Assembly (NCBI RefSeq): GCF_000204055.1
Contig: NW_006768776.1
Location: forward strand, 661,810 to 725,809
Direction of reading: 5' to 3'
Length of the DNA: 64,000 nucleotides
Origin: Melampsora larici-populina 98AG31
Lineage: Eukaryota; Basidiomycota; Pucciniomycetes; Pucciniales; Melampsoraceae
A program made the translations under genes and the position numbers. Position 1 is the first letter of the stretch, and the number at the start of each line of letters is the position of its first letter. Shown one piece after another: positions 35,571-47,234 of this stretch. The notes below the pieces were generated by a model. The model made no database searches, was not told the origin of the DNA, and saw only the letters and a list, made by a program, of their open reading frames with translations.

Positions 35571-36899
35571 ATTGAGACAACTTTTATATGAAAGATACAT
35601 CATACTATGATAATATGACCTAGCATGTCATAGAAAAGACCAGGTTATATTCTGGCACTCCATACACCATTTCTATTATTTATAGAGTATACCCTCTATA
35701 GATAATGGGTTTTATTATCTCTTCAAACAAAGATTACAAGTAAATATATTAGAAGATTATAATCTGGCACTCATAAAGCAACTTATACCATGTATAATAA
35801 TTATGTGATATACCCCCAAAAAGCTTTCAATTAACCAATGGTGCCCAAATGAGCCCATAAGAACATGAAAGAGACTACATATTAAAATAAATATGTGATA
35901 TTCCTTCAAACCAAGCTTACAAGTAATGAATGTTCTCCTCTTGAGACACTGAGATCATGAATCATCTGTTTATTATCCAAACCATGTCAACCAGGGTACA
36001 TTATGGCCCTCACACGTCAACTTCACTGTCTTTCTGAAATATAGAAGTAAGATGTCAGGGAATATCAGTGATTATAATTTCTGGTATCATTTGATCACCA
36101 TCATAATGACAAATGTGTTTGTCACCAAGATGGTGATCAATGGTGATGATTACACTATTAATTTGGTACATGTGTGGGAACCGGGAGCATGATGGCCCCG
36201 GCGTGTGTGTCCTCCTTGCAGCACGCGACAGCCAGCCCAAACCTAACTTAACCTATTCCATGCCCTGATTGGTCAGCCAATTGACGTGTGCTGTAAGGGT
36301 CTGATGGTTGTAGGCCACACTTTTACCCTAACTGATTCGATGAAACCATCTGAACTGATACATCTCTTCCGGGTACATACATTTGAACTTCAGCCTTGTC
36401 TTATTTTTGAACAAACGACTTTAATATATCTAACTCTCATCACCCATCAGTCAGTTCTTCAACCTTTCAATCACTCATCAAACCAACTAATCTTACTTTT
36501 CTTCATTGATGAGGTAATCCCATTCTAAAATCAGATCTTCAGAGACTTTGTCAGAAAGTTTTGATCAGTATGTCGCCTACTTTTTCCAATTTTTTCTTTT
36601 GAATGAGACTCTTTTCTATCAGTTTCTACTTTCAATCAATCTTCTCAGGTAAACTTGATATCTGATTCTTTCTCTCTACTCTCATCGTATCTTGACATCA
36701 ATTCTCAATCAAAAGACATTTTGATTATACTCTCAATCAAAAAAAGACTTTCGAATACAAGAAAGTAACTTGATTGTCATCGATTGATTGATCTTGTTTA
36801 GTATATTTCAAACAGGGTTAGTGATTTCAATGTCAATTCTTCATTTCACTAAGCTCTTCGAACTGATCATCTTCTTTTCCTTGGGTATCTTTTGATAGA

Positions 36900-37183
36900 G
36901 TCCTTGTCTCCTCGATCAATTGAGCGGTAGTTAACTAAATTGTCTAACTTGTGTTTGATTAGAAGCTTCCTAGTCCTTGTCTCCTCAATCAATTGATTGG
37001 TAGGTAACTAAATTGTCTAACTTTTGTTTGATTAGAAGCTTCCTTTTGATCGTTTTCACTCACCAACTCACTCACATTTTCTTAGCACCCACATTCCCAA
37101 TATCCATCTCACTCATTCTAATCAATAGATCGATCGGTAGGTAACTAGATTGTCTAACTTGTGTTTTATTACAAGCTTCCTTT
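36900..37183. repeat. three imperfect copies of a 70-bp unit before the TET/JBP gene
   Basis: Copies near 36900, 36973 and 37118 share GGTAGGTAACTAAATTGTCT (or close variants), CTTGTGTTTGATTAGAAGCTTCCT and a preceding ATCAATTGA-like box, the first two also CCTTGTCTCCTC. They end 480 bp upstream of the TET/JBP start codon, in the probable promoter or leader. Confidence 0.7.
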
Positions 37184-37661
37184 CAATTGATTATAGTTTT
37201 TTCTTACGACACATCACACTCGATCACAACCCACTCAATCAACTCAATTGACTGGATCGATCAATACCTACTCGTCCCACGTCCTCTTTTACATTTCGAC
37301 CATTTAATCCAATTCCATCCCAGTTGCTTTGCTTGACCCTGTTTGTTTGACTCCGTTCTACGATTTGGGGTCTTGCGTTCTGCTGGAAAGTTTTTGCTTC
37401 TTTGGTTTGATTGGTTGTGTTAGAGGTTACTTTAAATCTGACAACTCTTTTTGTCAATTTGCTCTATTTAATTATCAACCTAGCTTACAATTGCTTTGTG
37501 ATCTCTACTTCTTTAGGATCTTGTGGTCGTCCCTCTTGGTTGTCGTGGAAATTTCTTTCCTTTTGGACTTAGTATATTGGAGTCACTGTCTAGGTAAGTA
37601 TCTCCCTCGACGCTCTTGTTCTATCAATTCTCTAACAATAATATCACTTGTAATCCTCAGA

Positions 37662-39061
37662 ATGGGATGTGCAAGATCTGAAAGCGCAAAAAAAGCAGCC
37701 GGTATGCAAGTACCAAATTGGAAATTTGAAACATCAAAATGCTATTTTGAAGGGAAGGCTAGGTATAGAAAGGAGGTACATATTGGACGTCCTCTCCCTT
37801 GTAAACACATCAATAGAACCACTCTCAAAGCTAAACTTGCTAGAGAGCTAGGGCTTCCTTCCGACACTGTCTTTATTTTCCGCTATAGCTTGAAGGATCA
37901 ACCAGATCTTGGACCTTACAAACCGATCCACATCAAAGAAGGAACTGTGGTTGTTGTGGATAAGAAGACCCTAAATGTAGTATTAATTGTCCAATGTAAC
38001 CCATGTGCCACAATGGAGGATAAGTTGAAAGAGAAGTTTGCTCACTCAATATCAACTACTTCCCTTCATGCTCGTGCCTGCAATAATTTTAAATTGCATA
38101 ATTCAATTCAAGGTATCAAGGATGATGAAAGTTACACTGGTTTTATGGGGTGCTGTGGGTGGAGAGGAGGTTGTGAAAAATGTAAATCAGCAGGTGTGAT
38201 TGTTTCTGTCTCTATGATCTGCTCAAGTCAGTCAGATGCTCATTCTTGCTTAATATCTTCAGGTGTTTACAGTATCAGCTCTTTCGGATCCGCCATTGAT
38301 GAGCGAATTCAAAGTGATCAAAAGCGTATGGAACAATTTCATCGGATTCACGACTTCTGGGCCAAGCACTTTGGCTCACTCTCAATGTTTGTCTTTCAAA
38401 CAAATCTGGACTTGGCTTCCGAAGCCGATGTCCCAGGATTTCACAATGCCAAATGGCAGTATACTCAAAATGGCAAGGTCTTTGCATCAAACCTAGTAGT
38501 TACCTGTGACGGATTCTACAATGAAGCTCATTTGGATCATGATCGTACAAGGTATAGTTTTGGGATGTTTTTCCTTGCGAATCGGAAGACAGGCCGACCT
38601 CATGAAAAGGCAAAAGAAAAGAATCTAGGTAATTCAAAGGGTTCTACATTTTGTGTTGAGGAATTTGGAATATGTGTCCCTTTTTACCTATGTGAGGGAG
38701 TGGTAGAAATGATATGGGACACGACTGTGAGTTTCATTCACCCAGCTGAGTGAAGAGATTTAGTTTTTTGTTGACAAATCTAACTTTTCAATACCCATAG
38801 ATTCTCCATTATACCACGGAGTTGCAGTCTTTCAAGCCAGATGGAAGTGTGACAAAACACAAATTGTGTCAGGTGACCAGGTATGGTTCCTCCTGTCAGA
38901 TTTCGGAGTCTTTGGGTCAAAGTATCCAGTTCCTTTCTGAGAAGAAGAAAACCATGAGAGAGAAAGAGTGGTTAAAATATTGCCAGATGCGTGTAAAATC
39001 ATATGAGGATGAAGTAGAAAAAAAGAAAAAAAAGAACTCAGAGAAGCAAAAAAAGACATAA
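37662..39061 (+). CDS. TET/JBP-type 2OG-Fe(II) dioxygenase
   Basis: Exons 37662-38193, 38263-38726 and 38801-39061 give 418 aa; the first intron (69 nt) is a multiple of three without stop and could be retained. The start at 37662 follows a leader acceptor (CCTCAG). The N-terminal domain (KLARELGLPSDTVFIFRYS) is shared with rust TET/JBP proteins. The core shows LDLASEADVPGFHNAKW, then FYNEAHLDHD with the iron-binding His 267 and Asp 269, RYSFGMFF, the distal His 335 in LHYTTE and the 2OG-binding Arg 358 in TRYGSSCQIS. The C-terminus is Lys/Glu-rich. Enzymes of this family oxidise 5-methylcytosine, or thymine in JBP; substrate here is unknown. All ligands are present, so the protein could be active. 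It lies 6 kb from a KDZ transposase, the known fungal association. Confidence 0.85.
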
Positions 39062-39189
39062 GAATTTGTGATTTAGATTGATTGAATAAAAAATGAAAAA
39101 ATGAACTCAGATGAGATTGATTTAGATTGATTCCAAGAAAGAAATTGAACAGTTTTACAAACTTTTCTTTTTTTAATGTTCACCCTGTG

Positions 39190-39890
39190 TGTTAAAAATG
39201 GGCTCCATGAGTGAAACTTGGTGAAAACCCTCTTCCCCACAGGTGGGGATAGTAAGAAGTAGATTCACACTGCTGAAAATGCCTTTTGCTCATATGGAAA
39301 AATAAGTTTCCACCCAGATGGAAAAATCACAGCAAATGTGTGAAATTCCTCAAGACTCCATGGGTTAAACTTGGTGAAAAACCTTTCCCCACAGGTAGAA
39401 ATAGTGAGATGAAAATCACACGGCTGGAAATGACTTTCACCCATGTGGGAAAATATTTTTCACCCTGTGGAAGAAACAGTTCACACTCTGGTGAAACCGT
39501 GGGAAAGACTTTCACCCAGGTTAGAAAATCTATTCTCATTAGGTGGAGTTGTGGGAATTACTGTTTCACCTATGTAGGAAATAACTTTTTCACCCATGTG
39601 GGAACAATTTTCACTCAGGTGGGAAGCGTGGGAATGGTTTTCACCCAGGTGGGAATGTGGTTCACACAAGTGGGAATGACTTTCACCCAGGTGGGAATGG
39701 GGTTCACACAGGTGGGAATAGGTTTTCACACAGGTGGGAATGGTTTGCACACAGGTGGGAATGTTTTGCACACAGGTGGGAATGGTTTGCAAACTCAGGC
39801 AACATTGTGGGAAATCCTTTCCCCCAGGTGGGAAAGAACATTCATACTGGAGTGAAATTGTGGGAATGACTTACACCCAACTGCAAAGTT
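39190..39890. repeat. GGTGGGAA minisatellite downstream of the TET/JBP gene
   Basis: Variants of a unit of about 16-22 bp, TTCACCCAGGTGGGAATG, are repeated across 700 bp; eight exact GGTGGGAA occur between about 39600 and 39840, with more decayed copies to the left. Both strands stay open for long distances because of the repeat, producing spurious frames rich in Gly/Thr or His/Cys. It begins about 130 bp after the stop codon. Confidence 0.8.
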
Positions 39891-40196
39891 TACATACAGT
39901 TAGGGGGAAATGAACACCTGCAAGTTTGTGAAACTGCAAAACATGTGTTTAAGTTTTGAAGAGATTTGTTTTTGTTGCATGCTATCTATGATTCACGCTT
40001 GTAGTACAAATTTCTACAAATTTCATTAACAAAAAATTATGGGCTATGGTTGTTCAATTCTCATCAACAAATCAATATGTTTTCATTAACAGACAAAACA
40101 ATACTTTCACCATGTACATAACAAACACTATTTTATGGACTAGTAAATGTTAAATATATAAATGTGAGAATTAAAATACATTTACATGGACAAGCG
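39891..40196. other. AT-rich spacer
   Basis: No feature is seen between the minisatellite and the end of the second OTU-like gene on the opposite strand. Confidence 0.4.
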
Positions 40197-40823
40197 TCAC
40201 TCGGTATCAGAAGCTACGGACACCAATTTGTGACAAGGTGGACGTGTTTCATCAACTATCCAATCCCGTTGCCATTTTACGCCAGAAAATATTCCTATGT
40301 TATGTGTGTATAATTCATTCCAATTGCGGGCCACAGGGTCACACAAATCATTCCACTCTGGATGGACAAAAGGAATTGGTAACTTGTTGCTTTGCAATAC
40401 TTCAAGCGGTATGAAGTGTTGTTGGTCAATGAAAGCCATGATTATTGGAGAGATTGTTGTATTGAGTGGCGAAAAACATGGAAATATCACTTTAGATAGG
40501 CTGTTGGAAGAGCTGTTCAAACCACCGGAGGGCATGGGATACCAATCATCAGGCAATGCTATTGAAGCAGTGGAGTCCAATATTGTGGTCACCCTGGTGA
40601 TGTCAAGCTCCAGAGACATTTTCGGCAAGTTTTCCTTGTACCAGCCGTAATTTGAGTGAACATGTTGAGAAAGCTGTTTTTGAACTAATGATGCATTGTC
40701 TACATTTTGACCAAGGGATATTGCGACTGTTGAGAATGTGCAAAGACCATCCTTAGGCACGTTGTTTGTAGCCTTGATGAAAGGAAATAAGTACCGAGGT
40801 ACATATTTGAGGAAGGGCCATTT
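40197..40823 (-). CDS. OTU-like cysteine protease domain, last exon (copy 2)
   Basis: The exon follows an ATAGCAG acceptor and runs from 40823 to the stop at 40197 (208 aa). It begins KWPFLKYVPRYLFPFI, then shows VPKDGLCTFSTVAISLG, in which Asp and Cys keep the OTU spacing; FIDQQHFIPL holds a candidate catalytic His. It ends in an acidic VASDTE, as copy 1 ends in VVSDSE. Sequence identity to copy 1 is low, but layout, length and tail agree. It is downstream of Pro/Ser-rich frames and a FAR1-type finger on the same strand (42.7-43.4 kb), so it is probably the 3' end of a MULE-derived gene. Confidence 0.62.
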   Translation of the reverse strand, partial: KWPFLKYVPRYLFPFIKATNNVPKDGLCTFSTVAISLGQNVDNASLVQKQLSQHVHSNYGWYKENLPKMSLELDITRVTTILDSTASIALPDDWYPMPSGGLNSSSNSLSKVIFPCFSPLNTTISPIIMAFIDQQHFIPLEVLQSNKLPIPFVHPEWNDLCDPVARNWNELYTHNIGIFSGVKWQRDWIVDETRPPCHKLVSVASDTE

Positions 40824-41583
40824 CTGCTATCAAATGTAAGTAAATGAATCAGTCGGTATGATCTATAATTACCATTGAAAGGATATGGATTACCTTCAAC
40901 ACTGATGCCTCAATCTATTTGCTCTCTTTCAATTGTTCTGTGGACATGTGTTTTGTGGCCTGCTCAAAGAAAATAATCAGTGAGGAGCTGACCACGCTTC
41001 AAAGTAGATGGGCATAGAATTACCTCAGCTTTTTTTAACTGCTCATTCTTGAGTATAGGATTGACCACAGATCCTGAACACTTTGGTACAGTCGATGTCA
41101 ACAAGGTGGTGTGGAGAGCCGTTGTCACACTGCCCGTTTCTTCTCCTGATGAAATCTACGGCGGCGGCAAAGTATGATCTAATCTTAATCTATGTATGTG
41201 GTGGTCACAATTGGAAAAGTTAATGATATACCATTGGATTCTGAGCTAATAACTTCTTGCTCTCAGCAGCTATGCGGCGTGCAGAAACTTGTTGTGGGAG
41301 CTGAGGGGGGACATTGTCAATCTTGCGCTTGCAATATTTTGCCCTTGGTTGAATGGTATCAACAATCGGGGAGTCATTTTTGTTGATAACTGGAAGTGGA
41401 TTGTCCTGAGGTGGTAGATCTAGCTGTGAGGTTTGTTTAAGATCACCACTTGGACCAATATCCTTGGAGTGAATTGACTGGTTTGGTTCTTGCTTTGACG
41501 GTGTATTGGATTGATCAGAAGAATCTGTGAAGGTCTTGAGTTAGCTGATGGATGCGTTCAAATCCTAGACGAAACGTAGTTGT

Positions 41584-42330
41584 CTAGGGAAGACACTTAC
41601 GATTTTCAGTTGCAGTGGCTTCCAAATGTAATCCTGGTGCTAGTGTGTCAGTGTTGAGAGCGCCTTTGTGATTTATAGGGCTTGATGATGCTTCTTGCTC
41701 ATAATTCGGGAGACCTTCCTTCCCAATCAATGGATCTTTGGCTGAAGTAACTGTATTGTGATTCAGATGTGACAGTTCTTGCATTTTGGTGTCATGGACT
41801 TCTTCCTTTGACGAGGGCTCATCATTTCCAAGGATGGCTGGTTCTTTCTTTTTTTTTCTGGGACTCAACAAATTGATAATGTGAAGTTCATCCGCTCGAT
41901 GAGAGGTGCTGGAGCAATCGGATTGAATAGGAGGCCCACTGTGATCTTTGAGTTCTGGATCGACATGAACACCTTTGAGAGTGGGGTGTACTCGCTGGGG
42001 TGGTGGAAGCCCTTGTACGATTTGAGTTTGTTGTGAAGGTTTGTCTTGTTGGGTGGAATGGGGGGATTGGAGAACAGGGGGATGTGTGGTAGTGCCGACT
42101 GTTTGGGAGGTGTTTGATGATGTAGAGGTTTTTGAGTGATGGGTGGGGTATTCTTGTTGAATCATTGACGTGTATTGGACAAGACATTGTGAGCAACTTC
42201 ACAGTCTTGTATGAAGCGGTCAAAGAGTAAGGCTTGGGTTTTGGGCGGAAGACAATCCATTCGGCTGATTAGAGAGTCGATTTGAATTAATTGTTTAGTG
42301 TCATGTTGAAGAGATTGCCAGGCATTAGCG
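41584..42330 (-). CDS. Ser/Pro/Gln-rich middle part of the MULE-derived OTU gene (uncertain)
   Basis: One minus-strand frame (42165-41584) encodes a disordered, charged protein with the basic cluster LSPRKKKKEPA. Just upstream another frame reads DSLISRMDCLPPKTQALLFD and RFIQDCEVAHNVLSNT, a helical block like those near the C-terminus of MULE proteins. The two are probably exons of one gene with the OTU exon, but junctions were not fixed. Between 42330 and 42738 the expected transposase core is absent and a 115-bp duplication sits in its place. Confidence 0.4.
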
Positions 42331-42366
42331 TGAGCAGGGATGGGAGGAATAAAGGATTCTCAGAAT

Positions 42367-42653
42367 CCTGATCAGAAACAACAACACGCTTATCAGTATA
42401 ACAGGAAAGAAGAACTATTAGTCCGGAGAGAGTGTTATGGTGATAAGATGGTTGTTTAGTGTGAAAACTTTCTAAAGTGATGTTCTATTACTTTTATCAT
42501 AAACAAATCATAAAGAAAACATGAGCAATATAATCATACCTGATCAGAAACAACAACACGCTTATCAGTATAACAGGAAAGAAGAACTATTAGTCCGGAG
42601 AGAGTGTTATGGTGATAAGATGGTTGTTTAGTGTGAAAACTTTCGAAAGTGAT
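42367..42653. repeat. 115-bp direct repeat with 57-bp spacer
   Basis: Copies 42367-42481 and 42539-42653 differ at one position only (TTCTAAAG against TTCGAAAG near the end). The sequence has no open frame. Near identity indicates a recent duplication, possibly from slippage or from the ends of a deleted element. Confidence 0.85.
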
Positions 42654-42737
42654 AGAGAAAAGAGAAAGAAAGTTTTCAGAACAACAAGATATGATATACT
42701 AATTCATGCAATACATAACTTGGTTAGGTTAATATTA

Positions 42738-43402
42738 TTAGACAAAAGGTATTGAGTAACATAGTACATGTAATGAAATGATATAATCTTTAACATATGT
42801 CATTGATTTACTCCAACAAGGAAGATGTTGATGTTTTTCACATTGGGTGTTGTCATCCTTAATCGGTATTGGTGGTTGGCGACGCTTTGGTGGTTGTCTG
42901 ACAATAGGCGGTTTGGAGTGTGGTGCATGATTGTGGGTACCATGAATGATCTCAACATGCCATTCAGTGGGTGATTCATGGCATGCAATCACCTTATAAG
43001 GGCACGTTTTGAGAATTGTGGGTTGAGAGGTAGTTGAAGCCTTGCTCTTGTGTCCGTGGGGTCCCAAACTACACTTGTATTTCATGTGGGACCTTTGTGT
43101 GTTGGCAATCGATATCTCAAATCCATGATGGGCAGCGTGATGGACAGGTAGTGTTTGATTGAATCGAGTTCAGGATAGGTCACATTTGTTTCAGGTGGGG
43201 GTATAGGGTTGGGATAGTTGAATGGGTTAGTGGTGTTTGGGTTGGTGATGGTTGATTGGCTCATGGTTGAGGAATGAGGAGTAGGTTGAGGTGTGAATGG
43301 ATGCAATGGGATGTGGGTTTTGGTTTGGTTGGTGTGGGAATGTGTGGCTCCCAGTACTAAGCTACAAGTAGTGTTTGTATATTCAGAGCTGTGTGAAGAC
43401 AA
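42738..43402 (-). pseudogene. FAR1/MULE-type zinc-finger remnant
   Basis: The minus strand encodes HGFEISIANTQRSHMKYKC, then TCPYKVIACHES, EWHVEIIHG and THNHAPHS, giving the Cys and His pattern of the WRKY/GCM1-like finger of FAR1 and MULE proteins. The N-terminal Pro/Thr-rich part (43402 onwards, ending PELDSIKHY) lies in another frame; the two meet near 43130-43150, so a one-base frameshift or a missed intron separates them. A MULE DDE core does not follow. It is probably the 5' end of the same decayed MULE-derived unit that ends in the OTU exon at 40.2 kb. Confidence 0.5.
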
Positions 43403-44013
43403 GTTTTTGAGATTTCACATATGAGGGTATGTGGCCTACAAGTGGTAATTTGTTATGTATAATAAGTGTGGTGGGAATTTGATATGTAGTATAGGTGGGT
43501 GGTGGGTGAGAATGGGTGAAAAGATGACTTGTCAAGATTTATGTCTTGTTTCTACGTTCTCAGACGTCTGGGTCTTCTGATAAGAGGCCTACGGACAATG
43601 CTGTATGCTTTTACACAGATGTCACATTATAGCGCAATTCCCTAGAACCCTATGTATTTCAAATGAATACTCTCTATAATGTATCTCATCACTCTCAAAG
43701 TGTTACCTATCAGTAAACTGATTTGACCTTGTTTGAGTTTAGGCGCCAAACAAAAGGCAGCGAAATGTAAACAAACAAAATCCAAGAAAACCTCAAAAGG
43801 AAAAGGGAAATAAAAACAAACGAAAAACAAGAAGAATGAGACGAGACCAGTTCTTCCAGAAGATCAAAAAGCAAAGGTGTGATCCAAATAGAGATAGGAT
43901 CAATCCCAACTGGTGATCTGGTGGCTCTACAAGTAAGCTACAAGCATAGACCAAAGAAATTGATAGAAAATACTGACATAAAAATCATGTACTAGCCATG
44001 TTGGGGCAATCAA
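43403..44013. other. stretch between the MULE remnant and the old DIRS element
   Basis: No gene was recognised. The left end of the old DIRS-like element is probably here, but no terminal repeat could be identified. Confidence 0.4.
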
Positions 44014-45479
44014 ATGACAGACCTTCAAACTTCAATTCCCCTAACAATCTTTGAACAGACTTTTGCAAGAGCCGACAAAGACAAATATAACCAAAACCAT
44101 CATTCATCTTCTTCTAAGATTAAATCAAACGAAGGACTTGACCCCCCATCAGAATACGCTTTAACAGTTGGAGAATGGTTGGAATGCATGAGTCTATTCC
44201 ATAGGTATTTAGCGGGGTACTACAGCCAGAAACCACTAGCACAAAGACTGAAGTATCACATTGAAAATGTAAAGTCGATCAAACAATCAACAGAGTGTTG
44301 GATGACGGCCTTAAGGTACAACATACTTTGCCTATCTCAAGTATTTGTGAAATGAGATGGGAAGAAACTGATGAAAGGCATTGGAACCCTCATGACAAAA
44401 TACAAATACCAAGCCAAGGACAAATCCTTACAATTGGGAGAGGCAAATGGAGGAGATACTTACCCCTATGCTAAAGGAGGCCATTTTGAATTTTGTCATC
44501 CTGAAGTGGGTGCATACTTGTAAGTGACACTCCACAAAAGGTCTATGACGCAGTCGGACTCAATCAGGACAAAACTGAAAGATAAAAAGCTTATGCTACC
44601 ATCAGGACATCATGACAACCACAACACACAGGACATATTACAAAACCCACCTCTGAAAGCCAACCTTTGAAACGTAAGAGAGGCAAGAGAGAAGGTCACT
44701 CAACTTACCAACAACCAACTTCTCACCAAACAACGAGTCACTCAGTATCACAAACAATACAACATCACCTTCCACCTAATCTTATGTTATATTAAAACCA
44801 GAGGAACATTCCCCCTGCCGCACCAATGTCAGCTAATAGGTTCCCTAACAGAGGAGGCAGAGGAAGTTGGCAAGGGGGAAGAGGAGGAGGTAGTCACCCA
44901 AGAAACAAAGGGTAAGTGTACAGACGTCTGAAGTAGACCACCCCTCACAAGAATCCCTATCACAAATTTTTGTTCCGCAAGACCTAAATCCCACATTTTA
45001 GTCAACCATTGGAAAGTTGTATCCTATTTTACTCTATGATTTCCATTTAACAATCCAATCTATCACAATTTTTTTCTTCATTTTTCCTTGCTAAATTTAT
45101 ATTAATTGCTCAATTTTTCTATTGATCCAAATTTCTCATTTCCTAGCATAATGCTAATTCTTTTCACTCACTTGTCACCAAGCATATATTTTCAGAAGTC
45201 CTCCCCTTTTGCAATGAAATCCTTGTTGCATGTTGGCTTACACAACTCCCTTGCCCCCCCTCATTTGATTATTTGCCCAGAAATCATGTCCATCCAATGT
45301 ACGACACAGCAGAAAGGAAAGTTAACAAATCAGACCCAATATGGCCAGAAGGTGTTAAATGTGACATGAACATCACTGCTTGGAAAGAAGCGCTAGAAAA
45401 ACACAATCTTCTACCTAGGCTGCAATTCATCTTAGACGGCTGCTGTGATGGTTTTGATCAAGGAATCCCAAAACACTTA

Positions 45480-46373
45480 GGCCGCGTTCACTTAGGCCGG
45501 ATTTCCAGAAAGCGCATTCTAGGTGACCGCTTTTCTACATGTAGAAAAGCGATTTTTGTAAAAAAACAAAATTTCACGTTTCATGACAAAAGAGGTCATG
45601 AAGCGTTTGATTAAAGGTGAAATTAAGGACGATTTTTTTGTTTGTTGATCCCCAGACAAACCCTTCAATCTGAAAAATCCCACTACATAAACCAATCATA
45701 CATCCTCACTTTTGCAAATTGTTGATGCTCAATCCTTTCTTTCAATCCTTTCTCGAATCGAACTCAATCAGGTCTTTGTACCAGCATTATCTTCGACTAA
45801 TCACAGCTGAAGTTTGATTGATCGAGAAAGATGCTTTGACGTCTATCAAAAAGACTGAACTGGAACTCAGTTTGAGTGAGAAACAGTGTTTAGCTAAATC
45901 ATCTTATGACAGTAAAGCTCAAATGGCTATTTGCCTCACTTCCAAACGAAAATTAGATCAGGTTCCTGTGCTTGTATAAAGGTGACTTGGGTTGAGAATG
46001 AGATCAAGTGAGGATGAATCGAAGACGTTTTTTGAGGAGAGTGGTGGATGACGGATTTTGAGAGCTGTGTACGATGAATGGGGACTCGGGAAATATCTGA
46101 GGGGTCCTGTACAGTGGAAGGTACATTGTGAGATTTCAGGATAAGTTCACAAATGAAATGATAGGTGGGAAAAGTTGAGGCAGAATGCAATTTTGAGAGC
46201 AAAAAATGTGATATTATCGAATTCTTGAAAAGTGCCAAAAAAAGACTTTTTTCAAGCATTCTGTGATTTCAAGAATGCTTGTAAATAAGAAATCAAACGC
46301 ATTTCACAGAATGCGATTTATCAACATTCAAGAAAGCGCTTTTTCGTGAAAAAGCGCTTAAGTGAACGCGCCC
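45480..46373. mobile_element. Harbinger-like non-autonomous element in the old DIRS RT
   Basis: Ends are GGCCGCGTTCACTTA on the left and, read inwards, GGGCGCGTTCACTTA on the right. TTA flanks both sides (45477-45479, 46374-46376), the 3-bp duplication of PIF/Harbinger elements. Removing 894 bp plus one TTA rejoins the RT frame between GIPKHL and IQGFPF. Near each end is a hairpin: a perfect 24-bp palindrome (CGCTTTTCTACA and its complement, about 45529-45552) and AAGCGCTTTTTC with its complement near the right end. No transposase frame is present. Confidence 0.85.
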
Positions 46374-47234
46374 TTAATTCAAGGTTTCCCATTCTACTGC
46401 CCTCCCAATCATCAATCCGCATTATCAGCCAGAGAAGACATTGAGAAGACCCTGAAACAAGAACTATCAGCTGGAAGGATGTATGGTCCATACACAAAGG
46501 AAGACGTGGCCTCATGTTATGAATTCCTTCAATCAAGCCCTTTGGGTGCCGTCATCAACGGAGACGGATCCTTCCGCCTAATAAACGGTTTAACCTACCC
46601 CAAAAGAGACGTTAACATCCCTAGCGTAAACTCCTTTGTCAATAAGGATGATATCAAAACTACCTGGGGCAAATTTGAAAGAGTCGCCCTCCACATTGCC
46701 AACGCATCAGTCGAACTTCAAATTGCTCTTTTTGACTAGCTGAAAGCCTACCAACAGATAGGTACGCATCCAAGCCAATGGCCATATCTGCTCATACAAG
46801 ATTTCGAAGGACTACTCTACATAGACCTCTGCATATCCTTTGGATGCGTCGCGGGCTGTGGAAGTTTTGGCGGCCCCGCAGACGTGTGGAAAGAGCTTGC
46901 AAATTAGAATTTGGGCTAAACAAGGTTTTTTGCTGGGTAGATGACAACCTAGTCATCAAGGAGAAATCTAGTACTTTAAGCATGGACGCAATAGTAGAGT
47001 ATATTACAAACCTAGGAGTTAAGACAAACAAGACCAAATTCACTCACTTTAGCAACACACAAAAATACATTGGCTTCTTGTGGGATGTTGAAAAGAAATC
47101 TGTATGCCTCACACCTAAGAAGCTCTCCAAGAGGAATGAACAACTCAAAAGTTTTCTATCTAAAGTCAACTACACCTTCAAAGAAGTCAAGAAAATGTAC
47201 GGTAGACTCACTCATGTTTCCTACATCGCACCGC

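Larger units (their letters stand above)
34984..37661. other. non-coding stretch with two sets of tandem repeats
   Basis: No gene is supported between the Pro-rich frames and the TET/JBP start. The stretch carries a triple repeat at 35293-35570 and another at 36900-37183. From about 37.3 kb it is probably the transcribed leader of the TET/JBP gene, since a likely leader intron ends in CCTCAG at 37660. Confidence 0.45.

Noticed and set aside
37329..37661. 5' extension of the TET/JBP frame with hydrophobic residues
   Set aside because: A leader intron ending in CCTCAG just before the ATG at 37662 is more likely, and the extension has no similarity to the family.
39286..39855. 189-codon frame rich in Gly/Thr/His downstream of the TET/JBP gene
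   Set aside because: It is produced by the GGTGGGAA minisatellite, and similar frames appear on both strands.
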